Below, in pieces: positions 49,383 to 59,815 of a DNA stretch of 64,000 nt (position 1 is the stretch's first letter; every line of letters begins with the position of its first letter). The notes beneath the pieces were generated by a model. It had not been told where the DNA came from and did not search any database. It worked only from the letters and a program-made list of their open reading frames with translations. Source of the DNA: Myotis daubentonii (lineage: Eukaryota > Chordata > Mammalia > Chiroptera > Vespertilionidae); the NCBI RefSeq assembly GCF_963259705.1, contig NC_081844.1, forward strand, positions 36,211,341-36,275,340, given 5' to 3'. The position numbers and the translations under genes are program-made.

Positions 49383-49697
49383 CTGGAGAATGGAAAGTTG
49401 TATATTAAAATTAAATACATTGCAGAAGAAAACAGTGTTAATAGCGTCTTGATCTATACAGACACACGTTCATACAGAGTACTGAGCTAACAAATGGGAT
49501 ATAGGCCCATTGTAAAGTCAGCTTCTGGAACTCAGAAAGCACTTCCCCACAGAAACCATGGTATAAATGGTGGTTAGGTTGCTTTGAAAGGCTAATTAAA
49601 CACAATGTAGCTGAAATAGTGCATTCTCAACAAAGCTGTTCTCTTTTTGATTTCCACTAAAAACAAAAGCATTACTGGTTAGAAAGGATTTGGTGGG

Positions 49698-49791
49698 GCC
49701 CTGACTGGTTTGGCTCAGTGGATAGAGCGTCGGCCTGCAGTCTGAAGGGTCCCAGGTTCGATTCTGGTCAAGGGCACCAAAAAAAAAAAAA
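49698..49791 (+). mobile_element. tRNA-head-only VES SINE with 17-bp target duplication
   Basis: Only the tRNA-related part (CCCTGACTGGTTTGGCTCAG ... GGTTCGATTCTGG) is present, joined straight to a run of 13 A. The flanking AGAAAGGATTTGGTGGG is repeated perfectly (49681-49697 and 49792-49808). The body region normally following GGTCAAGGGCA is missing, so this is a recent, short retrotransposition product. Confidence 0.95.
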
Positions 49792-50471
49792 AGAAAGGAT
49801 TTGGTGGGCTAGTTGGAGATATAACCACCACTATATTTTAGGAACGCATCTTGAGGGGCAATAGAGAAGAATGAGGAGCTGGGGAACAGCTAGATAAGGG
49901 CGGGATCCAAACAATCCTAGTAAGAGGCAGACATGGGGATGGAGAATAAGGGTGGAAAGAAGGGTGGGTTTCAACACTTTCACTAAGCAGCCTACCACAG
50001 ACTATTCAAGATGTACCGGCTTCTACAACTGGTCTCTGTCCTCAACTCTGGAGTGGCAGAGCCAACCAAGAAGAGAAGCATCCAGGGAAATTCTCACTGT
50101 GCTTTCCAGCACAGCCCAACCCTGCTCCTCTGTCTGACATGGACGGGCCATGCATATAAATGGGATATGCACAAGTTGGGGAGCAGGGACAGATTAATGT
50201 ATTTATTTCCAGCAAGCTTAGTTCATAACAAATTATTCTGCTCAGGGAAAATCAGATACTTTATTTACTTGTGAATTTGTCAAAAACTACAAAATATATA
50301 TCCATATGCCACTGCATCTTAAGATGCCATCAACTTTAAGAAAAAAAAAACCCATCATTTTATATACCTCTAAGAAGAAAAAAAATGTCTGCCTACTAAT
50401 TTTAAGATATCATTAATTATAAGACACATTCTAACTTCCAAAAATATTTTTAAAAATTTAGATAAGCGTTA

Positions 50472-50625
50472 GAGCCTGGATGGAGTGGCTCAATTGATTA
50501 AGCATCATCCTGTGCACCAAAGGTCGCTGGTTTGATTCCCTATCAGAGCACATGCCTGGGTTCCAGGTTTGATCCTTGGTCAGGGTGCATGTGGAAGGCA
50601 ACCAGTTGATTGAAGTTTCTCTTTC

Positions 50626-50669
<44 letters not shown>

Positions 50670-50775
50670 CTCTCTCTCTCTCCCTCCCTCCCTCCCTCCC
50701 TCCCTCCCTCCCTCCCTCTAAGCATGCCCTCAGGTGAGGATTAAAAAATATAATAATAAAAAATAATAATAAATG
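50472..50775 (+). mobile_element. VES-type SINE with expanded (TC)n/(CCCT)n
   Basis: Head GCCTGGATGGAGTGGCTCAA TTGATTAAG, a second GTTTGATCC copy, then a CT run (50628-50682) and a CCCT run (50683-50718) replacing the usual body, and an A-rich tail GGATTAAAAAATATAATAAT. Confidence 0.85.
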
Positions 50776-50849
50776 AGTATTGGGATGGATAAAATAAGGA
50801 AGAATTTGAGAGATGGCAAAATTTTTGACTCCTATAGTAATGCATTTGA

Positions 50850-50945
50850 GCCTTTTAATAACCCTGAAAAGAAATCATTTTCATTTCATAGATGAGGAAA
50901 GAGGAAGGCCACATAATTAGCAAAAGAGGCAAGGCTAGAGTACAT
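50850..50945 (-). repeat. MIR/L2 fragment
   Basis: TTTCATAGATGAGGAAAGAGG preceded by TTTTAATAACCCTG matches reverse MIR (TCCTCATCTGTAAAATG core). Confidence 0.55.
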
Positions 50946-51189
50946 ATTCATTTTTCCACTCAACACAGAATATTTTTCGGTGTCTGTAGGGTACAGACAT
51001 TATCCTGATTGTCTAAGAAAGGGGATACTTGAGTTTTAAGAAACCCACATGTCTCCATGTTACCCACACACCTATCAAACATAAAACATTTCCATTAACT
51101 CAGAAGTTCATTTATGCGCTTCACAATCAATCCCAGCCCTCCTCAAGGCGAGACAATCTCTCTGACTATACATGTTAAGCATTTCACCT

Positions 51190-51555
51190 TTTTTGGAACT
51201 TCAAATAAATGAAATCATACTCTTTTGTGTCTAGCTTCTTTCACTCAGCATAATTCTGAGGTTCATTCATATAGTTCATTTCTTTGTAGAGCTGAGCAAG
51301 ATTCCACAGTATGGAGGTACCACAATTTATTTTATCTATTCATCTGATGATGGATGTTTGAGTTGTTTCTGGTTTCCGGTTATTTTGAGAGGCTGCTATG
51401 AATATTCTTGTGTAAGTCTTTATGGACATATGCTTCCATTTCTCTTGGGTAAGAACTTAGAAATGGAATCACTGAGTCATGAGGTAGGTGTCTATTTTCT
51501 AAAGTGGTATATTATTTTATACTCCCACCAGCAATGAAAGCATTCACACTGCTAA
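51190..51555. repeat. L1M 3' fragment
   Basis: ATGAAATCATACTCTTTTGTG, TTTCACTCAGCATAATTCTG, CATCTGATGATGGATGTTTG and TACTCCCACCAGCAATGA are well-known L1M 3' UTR phrases in continuous order. It is followed by an AAAC repeat (51557-51581). Confidence 0.75.
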
Positions 51556-51725
51556 AAACAAACAAACAAACAAACAAACAAAAAACATGTGAAGATGTTT
51601 CTTGTTGCCCTCTGGCCTATGATCACTTCTTGCCACCAAACCCTCCTAGCTTCTGCAATATGGAACACAAAAGGACTTTTTGGGGCTTTTTCATGATGAG
51701 ACCTAGCTTCTTAAGGGATCTTTTT

Positions 51726-51909
51726 GTTGTTGCTAATCCTAACCAGAGGATACTTTTTCCATTGATTTTCAGAGTGGAAAAAGGAAGGGAAGGAGGTGGA
51801 AAGAGAGAAACATCGATGTGAGAGAGACATATCCATTGGTTGCCTCCCACCAGGCACTCCGACCTGGAGTGGGGTGAACCTGAAACCTAGGTACGTGACC
51901 TTGACCGGG
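51726..51909 (-). mobile_element. VES-type SINE, head-truncated
   Basis: Bracketed by the perfect 16-bp CTTAAGGGATCTTTTT (51710-51725, 51910-51925). The tail GCTAATCCTAACCAGAGGAT is intact, but the tRNA head stops at TTGACCGGGC, so it is 5'-truncated. Confidence 0.93.
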
Positions 51910-52166
51910 CTTAAGGGATCTTTTTATTTTTTAAATAAAAAAATAAACTAAGTATAGTCCTTTTACTGTAGGCTTTAAGACTCACTTTCCCTTTTACTTT
52001 ACATCAGAATTTGGCAATGTAAAAATTACGCTTGCCAACTGAGATATTTAGCTAATTATTAGCAGGTAGCCCAAACACATGAGGTTATGTTTATATTTCA
52101 GCTGGTTCCTCCACATTTCTTCCCTTTGAAAACCATACCACCTGAAGAATAAAAACACTTGTAAAG

Positions 52167-52233
52167 GGGGGAGAGGGGAATAATGGGGGGATAGGGACAC
52201 ATATGTAATACCTTAATCAACAAAGAAATTTAA
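52167..52233 (+). mobile_element. 67-bp bat L1 3' stub
   Basis: Only the end of an L1 remains: GGGGGAGAGGGGAATAATGG GGGGATAGGGACACATATG followed by TAATCAACAAAGAAATTTAAAAAA. A perfect 16-bp duplication AAAAACACTTGTAAAG flanks it (52151-52166, 52234-52249). The G-runs form the L1 3' UTR G-quadruplex motif. Confidence 0.9.
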
Positions 52234-52249
52234 AAAAACACTTGTAAAG

Positions 52250-53139
52250 AGGATAAGAAAACTACAAATAGGAGGGGTGAAGTGATGGGGACAGAAAGAT
52301 GAGAAGAGGAAGGAAAAGTGAAGATGGTTCATTATAGCTGTCACTGTTTCTCAATTACACTCAAACCACTTATAGAGTTAAGATCTAAAACAACCAGGAA
52401 AACATACAAAACACTCGGATGCAGAGAATAAACAGCAAGTCTCTAGTTAAACATGTAAGTATGCAAAGAGTGATCTATTATGGACCCAAGATTTTGCAGG
52501 CAGTCTAACTCTGAAAACAGACTTAACATTTGTTCAGCAGCCTCCAAATTAAATAGTTTAACAGTTAATATTTACTATGAAAGTCTAACACTTTGAAGAT
52601 CCAGGAAAAACAAGTTACTATTTGACATTATTTGAAAGAAAAAGTGTTTTGCAATACAAGAAATTTCTTCCAAAAACTGCTCTCTGTATTAAAATATATA
52701 TTGTTTCATCTATTGTTCAGATACTCAACAGGATGAATGAATACACACTGAACCCTCAAATAAAGAGAATGGGGCTGACGTGGATGGATGTGAGGAGAGA
52801 AGGCATGCCCCCAGGGCTCACACTCCATGCTCCGTGCTCCACTCCTGAGAAAGGAGTCTCACCTCCTCACTCACTCCTGCTTTCAGACAGTGAGTGTAGC
52901 AAGGGCTGCTCCTCTTTCTCTCTGTCATTGAATCCTTTTCATAGGCCCCTCATTTCTCCTGCTCATGTACAGAAGGCCTCCAATACCAGCATGCAGTGCC
53001 CAGTTAATAAGTCTCTCAATCAGGGATGAAACACTAGGAAGCATAAACTGCATCCTACAATAATCTTCTGTCAGGGACATTTTAAGCTCAATTTGTTTAA
53101 GTCCTGTGAATATCTCACTTAGTTCATAAAGAGAAATAA
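52250..53139. other. intron, no recognised feature
   Basis: The 52622-53029 open frame (135 codons) has no splice sites in phase with KIF13B, no domain and lies on the opposite strand; treated as chance. Confidence 0.4.
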
Positions 53140-53340
53140 TAATAATAAAATAACAATAGTAACTACAATAATAACAGCAATTACAATTTATAGTTTAGCA
53201 TGTACACAACAATTTGTATATACTGTCTCATTCAATTCTTAAAACAATCCTCTTTGGAAGGTATTGCTAACCTTTTCTGATAAATGAAAACATTCAGACT
53301 CAGGGTAACCTATGAGAGTTCACTTCACTAATAGGTTAAA
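53140..53340 (-). repeat. MIR-type repeat
   Basis: AATTTGTATATACTGTCTCATTC, then AACAATCCTCTTTGGAAGG, then TCTGATAAATGAAAACATTC gives the reverse MIR order. Confidence 0.55.
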
Positions 53341-53462
53341 GAAACAAGATTTCTGTTTGGCTCCAAAATGAAACCCTAAATCTCTGCTATCTTATGTTGG
53401 CTCCCTTTGAGAGTTACAATATTACCTCATGTCTTTTTAAAAGTTTATTATTTATGAAAGTA

Positions 53463-53797
53463 CTAGAGGCCTGGTGCATGAATTTGTGCATGGTGGAGTC
53501 CCTCAGCCTGACTGGCAATCGGGGCCGATCAGGGCCGGCCGGTCAGCCCAGGGGGAGGTTGGCTGGCTGCAGGAGGTTGGCTGTGGGAGCGCACTGACCA
53601 CCTGGTCAGCCGGGGGGGAGGGACCATGGCAGGTTGGCTGGCCACGGGAGGTTGGCTGTGGGAGCGCACTGACCACCAGGGGGCAGCTCCTGCGTTGAGC
53701 ATCTGCCCCCTGGTGGTCAGTGCACGTCATAGCAACCGATTGACTGGTCATTTAGTCAACCAGTTGTAATGGTCGCGTAGGCTTTTATATATATAGA
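53463..53797 (-). mobile_element. HeliBat-like Helitron carrying the CTCF-like palindrome
   Basis: Antisense 3' end CTAGAGGCCTGGTGCATGAA TTTGTGCA on the left and minus-strand 5' TCTATATATATAAAAGCC on the right, inserted between A and T. The interior has two GTGGGAGCGCACTGACCACC segments, the second opening a perfect 21-bp inverted repeat (53666-53723). Confidence 0.88.
53666..53723. promoter_or_regulatory. CTCF-like inverted repeat in Helitron
   Basis: Arms 53666-53686 and 53703-53723 are perfect 21-bp reverse complements with a 16-base loop. Each contains CCACCAGGGGGCAG, close to the CTCF consensus, in convergent orientation. Binding is inferred from the motif. Confidence 0.7.
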
Positions 53798-53803
53798 TAT
53801 AGA

Positions 53804-54003
53804 CGAGAGGCCCAGTGCATGAAATTTGTGCACAAGTAGGGTCCCTGGAGGCTGCCGGCCGGGGCCTACCTTCCCCCGGACACCTGCTGCCACTGCTGCT
53901 ACCAGCCAGGGCGGGGCTGCGGGCAGTTGGCCAGCTGGTCCCACCCTCGACTGAACTCCTGGTCATGGGGACAATTTGCATATTAGGCTTTTATTATATA
54001 GGA
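53804..54003 (-). mobile_element. second HeliBat-like Helitron in tandem
   Basis: Starts six bases after the previous copy: CGAGAGGCCCAGTGCATGAA ATTTGTGCAC (CTAG mutated to CGAG) and ends with minus-strand TCCTATATAATAAAAGCCTA. Same orientation as its neighbour; lacks the palindrome. Confidence 0.85.
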
Positions 54004-54253
54004 AGGATAGTTGACATACAACATTAAATTAGCTTTAGGTGTTCAACACAGTAATTTGACATTTATATGCCTTACAATGTGGTCACCACAATAAGTCTAG
54101 TAACAATCTGCCATCATATAAAGTTATTATGATATTATTGACTATTTTCTCTGCTGTACATTATACCTCTGTGACATTGTTTTATAATTGGAAGTTTGTA
54201 CCACTTATTCCTCTTTATCTTTTATCAGTGAAAAGGTGTCAACTTGCTTTTCT
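54004..54253. repeat. L1M 3' UTR fragment
   Basis: TTGACATACAACATTAAATTAG, GTGGTCACCACAATAAGTC and CTGCTGTACATTATACCTC are standard old L1 phrases. Bounded by a Helitron on the left and a SINE on the right. Confidence 0.75.
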
Positions 54254-54456
54254 TTTTTTAATATATTTTTATTGATTTCAGAGAGGAAGAGAGAGACAAA
54301 AACATCAATGATGAGAGAGAATCTGATTGGCTGTCTCCTGTATGCCCCCCACTGGGGATCAAGCTCACAACCCAGGCATGTGCCCAGACTGGGAATTGAA
54401 CCGTGACCTCCTGGTTCATAGGTTGATGCTCAATCACTGAGCCATGTGGGCCAGGT
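54254..54456 (-). mobile_element. VES-type SINE
   Basis: TTTTATTGATTTCAGAGAGG, AAACATCAATGATGAGAGAG and head GATGCTCAATCACTGAGCCA; flanks (A/C)TTGCTTTTC resemble a worn duplication. Confidence 0.88.
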
Positions 54457-54517
54457 TGATTTGCTTTTCAAAGCAATGTTTTTCTTTAACAAAATACTAA
54501 AGCCAGAACATTTAGAG

Positions 54518-54727
54518 CAGCTGTTTTCAACCTGTGGGTCGCGACCCCTTTGGCGGTTGAACGACCCTTTCACAGGGGTCGCCTCGACCATCCTGCATAT
54601 CAGATATTTACATTACGATTCATAACAGTAGCAACATTACGTTATCAAGTAGCAACAAAAATAATTTTATGGTTGGATCACAAAATGAGGAACTGTATTT
54701 AAAGGGCCAGAAGGTTGAGAAACACTG
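54518..54727 (+). mobile_element. SPIN-like non-autonomous hAT transposon
   Basis: Left end CAGCTGTTTTCAACCTGTGG GTCGCGACCCC and right end GGTTGAGAAACACTG. Flanking ATTTAGAG and CTTTAGAG match at 7 of 8. It includes the diagnostic CACAGGGGTCGCC and CCTGCATATCAGATATTTAC segments and no transposase. Confidence 0.9.
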
Positions 54728-54908
54728 CTTTAGAGTCACAAGTACATGTTACTGAGTCAAGATTAGGAAATTCCTCTAAAATCTTATAGCATGTCCCTAA
54801 ATATACATTTCTATTTAGTACATGTTCCTTAGGTAGGTGGCTTTTCAGGGAGTTAGCTCTTTTTACATGTTTATTTTTAGTAAATTCAAATTTCATATGA
54901 TCATTCAC

Positions 54909-55001
54909 CTCTGGGATATTGGAGACAATCTCAAAAGTCACTCCGCAGCCAGGAATAGAACTTCGATGAGACATCTTTTTTAGGAGACTCTGAGCAAAAC
55001 C
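54909..55001 (-). CDS. KIF13B: KIF13B 93-base exon
   Basis: The acceptor TTGTTTTTCTAG precedes 55001 and the donor GAG/GTGAATG follows 54909. It is 31 codons, phase 0 at both ends: GFAQSLLKKMSHRSSIPGCG then VTFEIVSNIPE. It continues the DUF3694-type kinesin-3 domain. Two motif-defining basic residues (KK, HR) surround a Ser pair. The frame runs on into the intron, but the donor matches the next exon's phase. Confidence 0.95.
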
Positions 55002-56889
55002 CTAGAAAAACAAAACAGAAGATACGGTTTTCCACTTCAAAAACTGAATTTATATTATCAGAGAAACAGCGTAAATGATATTGCATTCACTCCAACCAAA
55101 AAGAAACAGAACATATTTCCAATCTATGCACGTTGAAATCCAAATCACCAAACACAGGTTCCTCCACTTTGTCTTAGTGCACGCCACCCATTTTAGAAAC
55201 CTGTGTGTCTACATGTGCGAATGGGTGACAGGTCCTACATCCACACACTGAGAGCACAGACCCTAACCTCTGGAAACTGACACCAGGCATCCGGTTCAAC
55301 TCTGCTTAAAGGCTACGGAAATAAGGCTGTTAACTTCTACACAATAAAACGACCTTCTAGCTAAGAGGTAAGCAAGGACTGGTGACTCTTACACTTTTTT
55401 TATTCCAGTACGATGGACATCTTGTACCATGAATATTGACAACTTCGGGCATTAAATTCTTGACCAAAGCAGGATCGTTATGAAGGATGATTTAAGAGTG
55501 CATGGTCATTGTTTATGCTGACTGTGCTCTTTGCAGTTAAGAATTGAACTGTTGAATTAATGCATAGATGACTCATTTAAAGATGCTGCTAAGACTGAAC
55601 ATCCTGTAGAGGTTGAAGAGAGCAGGGATGAGGGCAGAATATAATTGGTGAATAAAGATAAGAAGAAGAGAGAATATTAAACTAACAGAGAACCTTTTTC
55701 CTCATGCAAAGGGAAGCAGGAAATATGTGAAAACCCCCCAAAGAAAACAGAAAAATCAAGCTGCTTGGTCTTAGGAATACATATTTTCACAAACCTATTG
55801 AATAATTTCTTTCCTATTTAGTAATCTTTAGTTAATTTTTTAAAGAGATGTTAACCTTTTAGAATGCAAAGAAACCGTTACTTCATCTCTTCACTCTCTC
55901 GACTGCAGCCCGCAAAGCTGAGCCATTACCAGTCCATTGGCCAGAGAGGAGCTACAGCTATTTTCTAATGGGTGTGTGTATGTGGGGTGGGGGGTGGAGG
56001 GGGGAAGAGGGGAGAGGGAAAGTGTGGGTGCTGCTGTTATCTCCCATTCTTGTTTTCTATGTCTATGGAATTACTGAAGCTGACTTGCACGTATTAGGCT
56101 CCTAAGGAAGTCCCTGCTCTTTTTATACAGACGTCGTTTTTAGAAATGAAATATCTGAAATTGGGACGAAAACCGCCGTGCCCTAAAATACTATAATTTC
56201 ATTCATTATCAGCTGGATACTATCAAATCATTTCAACCAGGGGGAAAATGTGGCAAGTCCTTGTCCCTGAAACAAAAAATAAAAACAAACAAAAAATGTA
56301 GAAAAAACTTGGTGACACCACGATGCACCCTTTCTGTTAAAAATTCTGTGGGGCCAGTACCCAGTCAGTCTCAGCTGTACCAGGTTAGTCTTGGTGCTTG
56401 GCAACCAGAATCTCTAGTTCTGAAATGGCAAATAACTCTTCAAAATGTTCCCCAGCGTGCCGATTTTAATCCATCGCGCCTTCTGAGAAAAGGGAGATGA
56501 AGAGAAGAGTGAATGGGAGACACACCATATGCATCTCTGGCTAACCCGACGACCTGGGCTTTATTGATGTTGGATTGCCCAGCTAAAGAGCTGCAATTTT
56601 AACAGCGTTACCGCCAGTCTTCATTTCGAAGATTGATATCAGTGTGACATTTAGAACTAAAGATTAATTTTTAGGGGTGGCGATTACATCTAGGACTCTG
56701 TCAACCATGACTGTGCTCTTTTAAATGAAAAGATTTATTTTCATCTGTTCTGGTTTTAGTCAGTGTACTGGGAAGGCCTCCAAAGAGTGAGCATAGACAG
56801 TTAAAAAGAATCCCTAGAATCAACCTCCCAAATCCTGTATTTGCAAAACCAATAACGGAAAGAGTTTATATCCACCTAGAAATGTTCCA
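55002..56889. other. intron; G-rich run near 55985-56030
   Basis: No exon or named repeat. A GGGGTGGGGGGTGGAGGGGG stretch lies at 55983-56003. Confidence 0.4.
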
Positions 56890-57260
56890 CTAAATGTGTC
56901 CTTCATGTGGCACAAGGTCCTTTGTAATCTAGTTTGCAACCATGCCGGTCATGGCCTTTGGCTCTGCAGCGCACCCCTGCTTCTCCAGGTCCCCAAGCCT
57001 GCCACGCCCTTGCCATCCTCACCACCCCTGCACATATTTCCTCCTCTCCACAGAACAGCCAACAGCTCCTTCCTTGTCTGCAAAAAAGCAGCTCACATGC
57101 TACCTGCTCTCTGAAGTCTCCCCCGACGTCCTCAGCCTGAACTCTCCCTTCCGCACCTGCCCTCTCCCAGCACGTGGTGAGCACCCGCATCAGGGCACAG
57201 TCACAGGAGAGGAGAGTCACCTGTTTATACATGGACACATGCCAACGGACACTGGCTCTT
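56890..57260 (+). repeat. L2 LINE fragment
   Basis: The C-rich order with TTTGTAATCTAGTTTGCAACC, CCCTTGCCATCCTCACC and CTCTCTGAAGTCTCCCCCGA follows the L2 ORF-end/3' UTR. Open frames over it are repeat-derived. Confidence 0.5.
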
Positions 57261-57736
57261 TAAGGACTGAGACTATTACTTATTCATCTTTTACCCCAAA
57301 GCCAGATAAGAGTCCACGTCCCAAATTTATGAATCAGCCAATTCAGAGAGATGACTGAAAGGAAAGAAAGGTATGGAAAGCAAAGGGTAAGAAGCACAAA
57401 CAAAGGCTCTCTGCAGTGAACCTTCTCATCTTAGAGGACCCAGATGAAAAGTCAAAAACGGCGAACTTCACCTCGACAAGGCTCTGTGGCACCTGACAAA
57501 GGGCTGTAAGTTGTGCCTATACAAGAATAAAGGCCCAATGTAATGATTTACTACTGGCTCGGAGGAAGCCAGGGTGACATGCTCTGGAATGGAAGCAAGC
57601 CCAGCTACAGGCCAGGAACAGCCCTTGAAAAGAAGCACACAATGCTGCACAGAGCCTGTGGGATGGGAGGCCAGAGGGTCGCTCCATGGCCCTGCCCTGT
57701 TTCCAGTCACTTCTTCCACTAGGATGAGCGACTCAC

Positions 57737-57913
57737 CTGCCGGCCATGCACATTGACACAGATTCGTTTGCGCAACACTAGCTGCATGTCAGCTGGATGG
57801 CTGAGCCCGACCGTCACCCGCACAATCAGAAACACTCGCTCATCCGCAGGGGTGCCTTTGCTGAGCTGAGGACAACTGTGCACTGCAGAGTCCCACGAAG
57901 CTTCCGCCTTCAC
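57737..57913 (-). CDS. KIF13B: KIF13B 177-base exon, DUF3694-type core
   Basis: The acceptor CTTCTCTGCAG precedes 57913 and the donor CAG/GTGAGTC follows 57737. It is exactly 59 codons, phase 0 at both ends, with VKAEASWDSAVHSCPQLSKG, DERVFLIVRVTVGLSHPADM and QLVLRKRICVNVHGRQ. The alternating hydrophobic pattern of FLIVRVTV and RICVNV indicates beta strands of the C2-like DUF3694 domain found after the stalk in KIF1/KIF13 motors. This is the most conserved part of the window. Confidence 0.97.
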
Positions 57914-58199
57914 CTGCAGAGAAGACACAAAGGGCATGCTTTCCCATCTTCTCCTAAGAACAAGAAACCTCACAAAGAGACACCTTGGCTTGGGTTGAGG
58001 TGGAACATGCCAGTCATGAGGGAGTCTGTAAGAGCCCTGCCCCGAAGACTGTGGAGTATGAGGGTGTGGCCACGATCACCCTCGGCTGGGAATACAGAGC
58101 AGAATGTTCTCTGCTGGCTGGATTTGAAATTAAAAAAAAAAAAAAAGCTCACCTGCCAGCCATGAACATAAAAATTTTTTTGCAAATTCAGCTCAATGA

Positions 58200-58920
58200 A
58201 CTCCTGCATATCTTTCATCTAGATTCATCAACTGTTAACACTGGCCACTTTTCTTTTCCCTCTTCCTCACAACACATACACACACTGTGATATTATTATT
58301 AATTTTTGCTGAATTGCTTTAGAGTAAGTTACAGACACATAACTCTACATCCCTAAGTACTTTAGCAATTATCGTCTAAGAACAAGGGCATCCTCTGACT
58401 TACCCTCTGACTTCCTGAATATTATCATATGCAGGAAATTTCACATCGATGCAATACTATGACATAATATAGCGTTCATGCTCAAATTTTCCCATTGTTC
58501 CAATCCAGGATCACAAACTACATTTAGCTGTCACGGTCCCTTTATTCTAATTTAATCTGAAATGGTTCCCCAGCCTTTGTTTATCACGCGAGACACTGAC
58601 TACGAAGGAAGGGCCCGTGTCCGTTTACAGAGGGTGCCACAGCTAGGTTGTCTGACTGCTTCCCCCTGTGAGACCCAGGTTGTGCATCTTAGGCATACCC
58701 CTAAGTGACCATGTGTTCTTCAAAGCATCACATCAACTTCCCTTCCTTAAAGTATTTTATCATTTTCCCAATATACTCCAAATTTTTAAATGAACCCCCA
58801 CTGTACTAGTACACCCATCACTCGGATTCAAACATTATTAGGATTTTACCACACTGGATTCATTGATTGTTTCCCTGCCCCCCCTTTTTTAGAAAGTATT
58901 AACTGAAGAATTTCAAAGCA
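58200..58920. repeat. L1ME-type 3' UTR fragment
   Basis: ATCAACTGTTAACACTGGCC, GAGTAAGTTACAGACAC, TCTAAGAACAAGGGCATCC and TCCAATCCAGGATCACAAAC come in the order of old L1ME 3' ends. A further piece of the same family is at 60278-60370. Confidence 0.7.
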
Positions 58921-59238
58921 ATCCCAGGTATGGTTTCATTTTACCTCTTCACTTCAGCAGCATTTCCCTAGAGAGTGGGTCCTGCAGACCTGAACAACGA
59001 ATACTAACACTCAGCCTTCACCAGGAGAGGAAGTAAGTGTTGTGTGGACTAATCTGATAATCCACTCCTTCTGGAAGTGGTTCCATTCTTTCTGGAAGCC
59101 ATAATGGAAAGTTTCCACTTACATTTCTGGAGAAATGTAAGCACTGAAATAACAACCTTGCTGGCTGTTTCAAAAGGCTCAGGGAAAGGTTAAGGAAACT
59201 ACTTCTCATCCAATCCTCCTGAGTTATGTTTTACTTAC

Positions 59239-59363
59239 CTCTCTATCATGGTGTTTGACAATCTGCAGTTCAAAGAACTTGTCCTCCTCTTCTTCAGTAA
59301 GGGTAGCATCCCATCCACCAGGTTCTGGGTCATCAAGATTATCCTGAGAGCTGAAATCATCCG
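59239..59363 (-). CDS. KIF13B: KIF13B 125-base exon
   Basis: The acceptor TTTGCTTTTAG precedes 59363 and the donor GAG/GTAAGTA follows 59239. After two bases completing an Ala codon it encodes DDFSSQDNLDDPEPGGWDAT then LTEEEEDKFFELQIVKHHD. The acidic stretch leads into the first beta strand (FFELQIVKHHD) of the DUF3694-type domain. Confidence 0.96.
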
Positions 59364-59757
59364 CTAAAAGCAAAGAAGTTCCATTACATACAAAGATCAT
59401 TTTAAGGACAACCCCTACCAGTTAAATTTCAATGTGTTTGGTATTAAAATCCTTCTGCCTCAAATTTCATTTCCTTTGGCTCTAAAATCTTACATGACAA
59501 AGATGATGACCATTAAACAGTTCGTAGATCTTAGAGATGAAAAATGCCTCAAGAAATTATCTTACCCAATCTCCTACCTTTATGCCTTATTTTACATGAA
59601 AGGCAACTGAAGCCAAAATACCTAAGAGGTTACTCAAGGTCAGTCCATAAATGTTAATGATAAGATTATAACCCAAATTACCTGAGAGTGGACTGAAAAA
59701 AGGAGAAGCGAGAATGATTCTGATTATCTGACAGTTGAGTTCATTAAAAGAATCAAC

Positions 59758-59804
59758 TGGCTACAGGAACTAGAAACTGGAGGGGTTTCTAGTTCCTGTA
59801 GCCA
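59758..59804. repeat. perfect 20-bp inverted repeat with 7-nt loop
   Basis: Arms TGGCTACAGGAACTAGAAAC (59758-59777) and its exact complement (59785-59804) flank the loop TGGAGGG. It is a unique sequence, not part of the adjacent Helitron, which begins at 59816. Confidence 0.97.
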
Positions 59805-59815
59805 ATTATATAATA

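Noticed and set aside
52622..53029. 135-codon plus-strand open frame
   Set aside because: No homology seen, no promoter or splice context, intronic and antisense to KIF13B.
53588..53612. Additional CTCF-type palindrome (CTGACCACCTGGTCAG)
   Set aside because: It lacks the GGGGGC core of the CTCF motif and is probably a partial duplication inside the Helitron.
56896..57358. Set of overlapping 70-138 codon frames
   Set aside because: They overlie an L2 fragment and do not splice into KIF13B.
58148..58220. Exon-like segment ending in GCATGG..GGCAG/GTGAG that resembles the end of the 57737-57913 exon (20 of 22 bases over the donor)
   Set aside because: It lies in L1ME-like DNA, lacks a good polypyrimidine acceptor and is out of order for the protein; a poly-A run next to it suggested a retro-insertion, but the real exon would then lie inside the insert, which is implausible.
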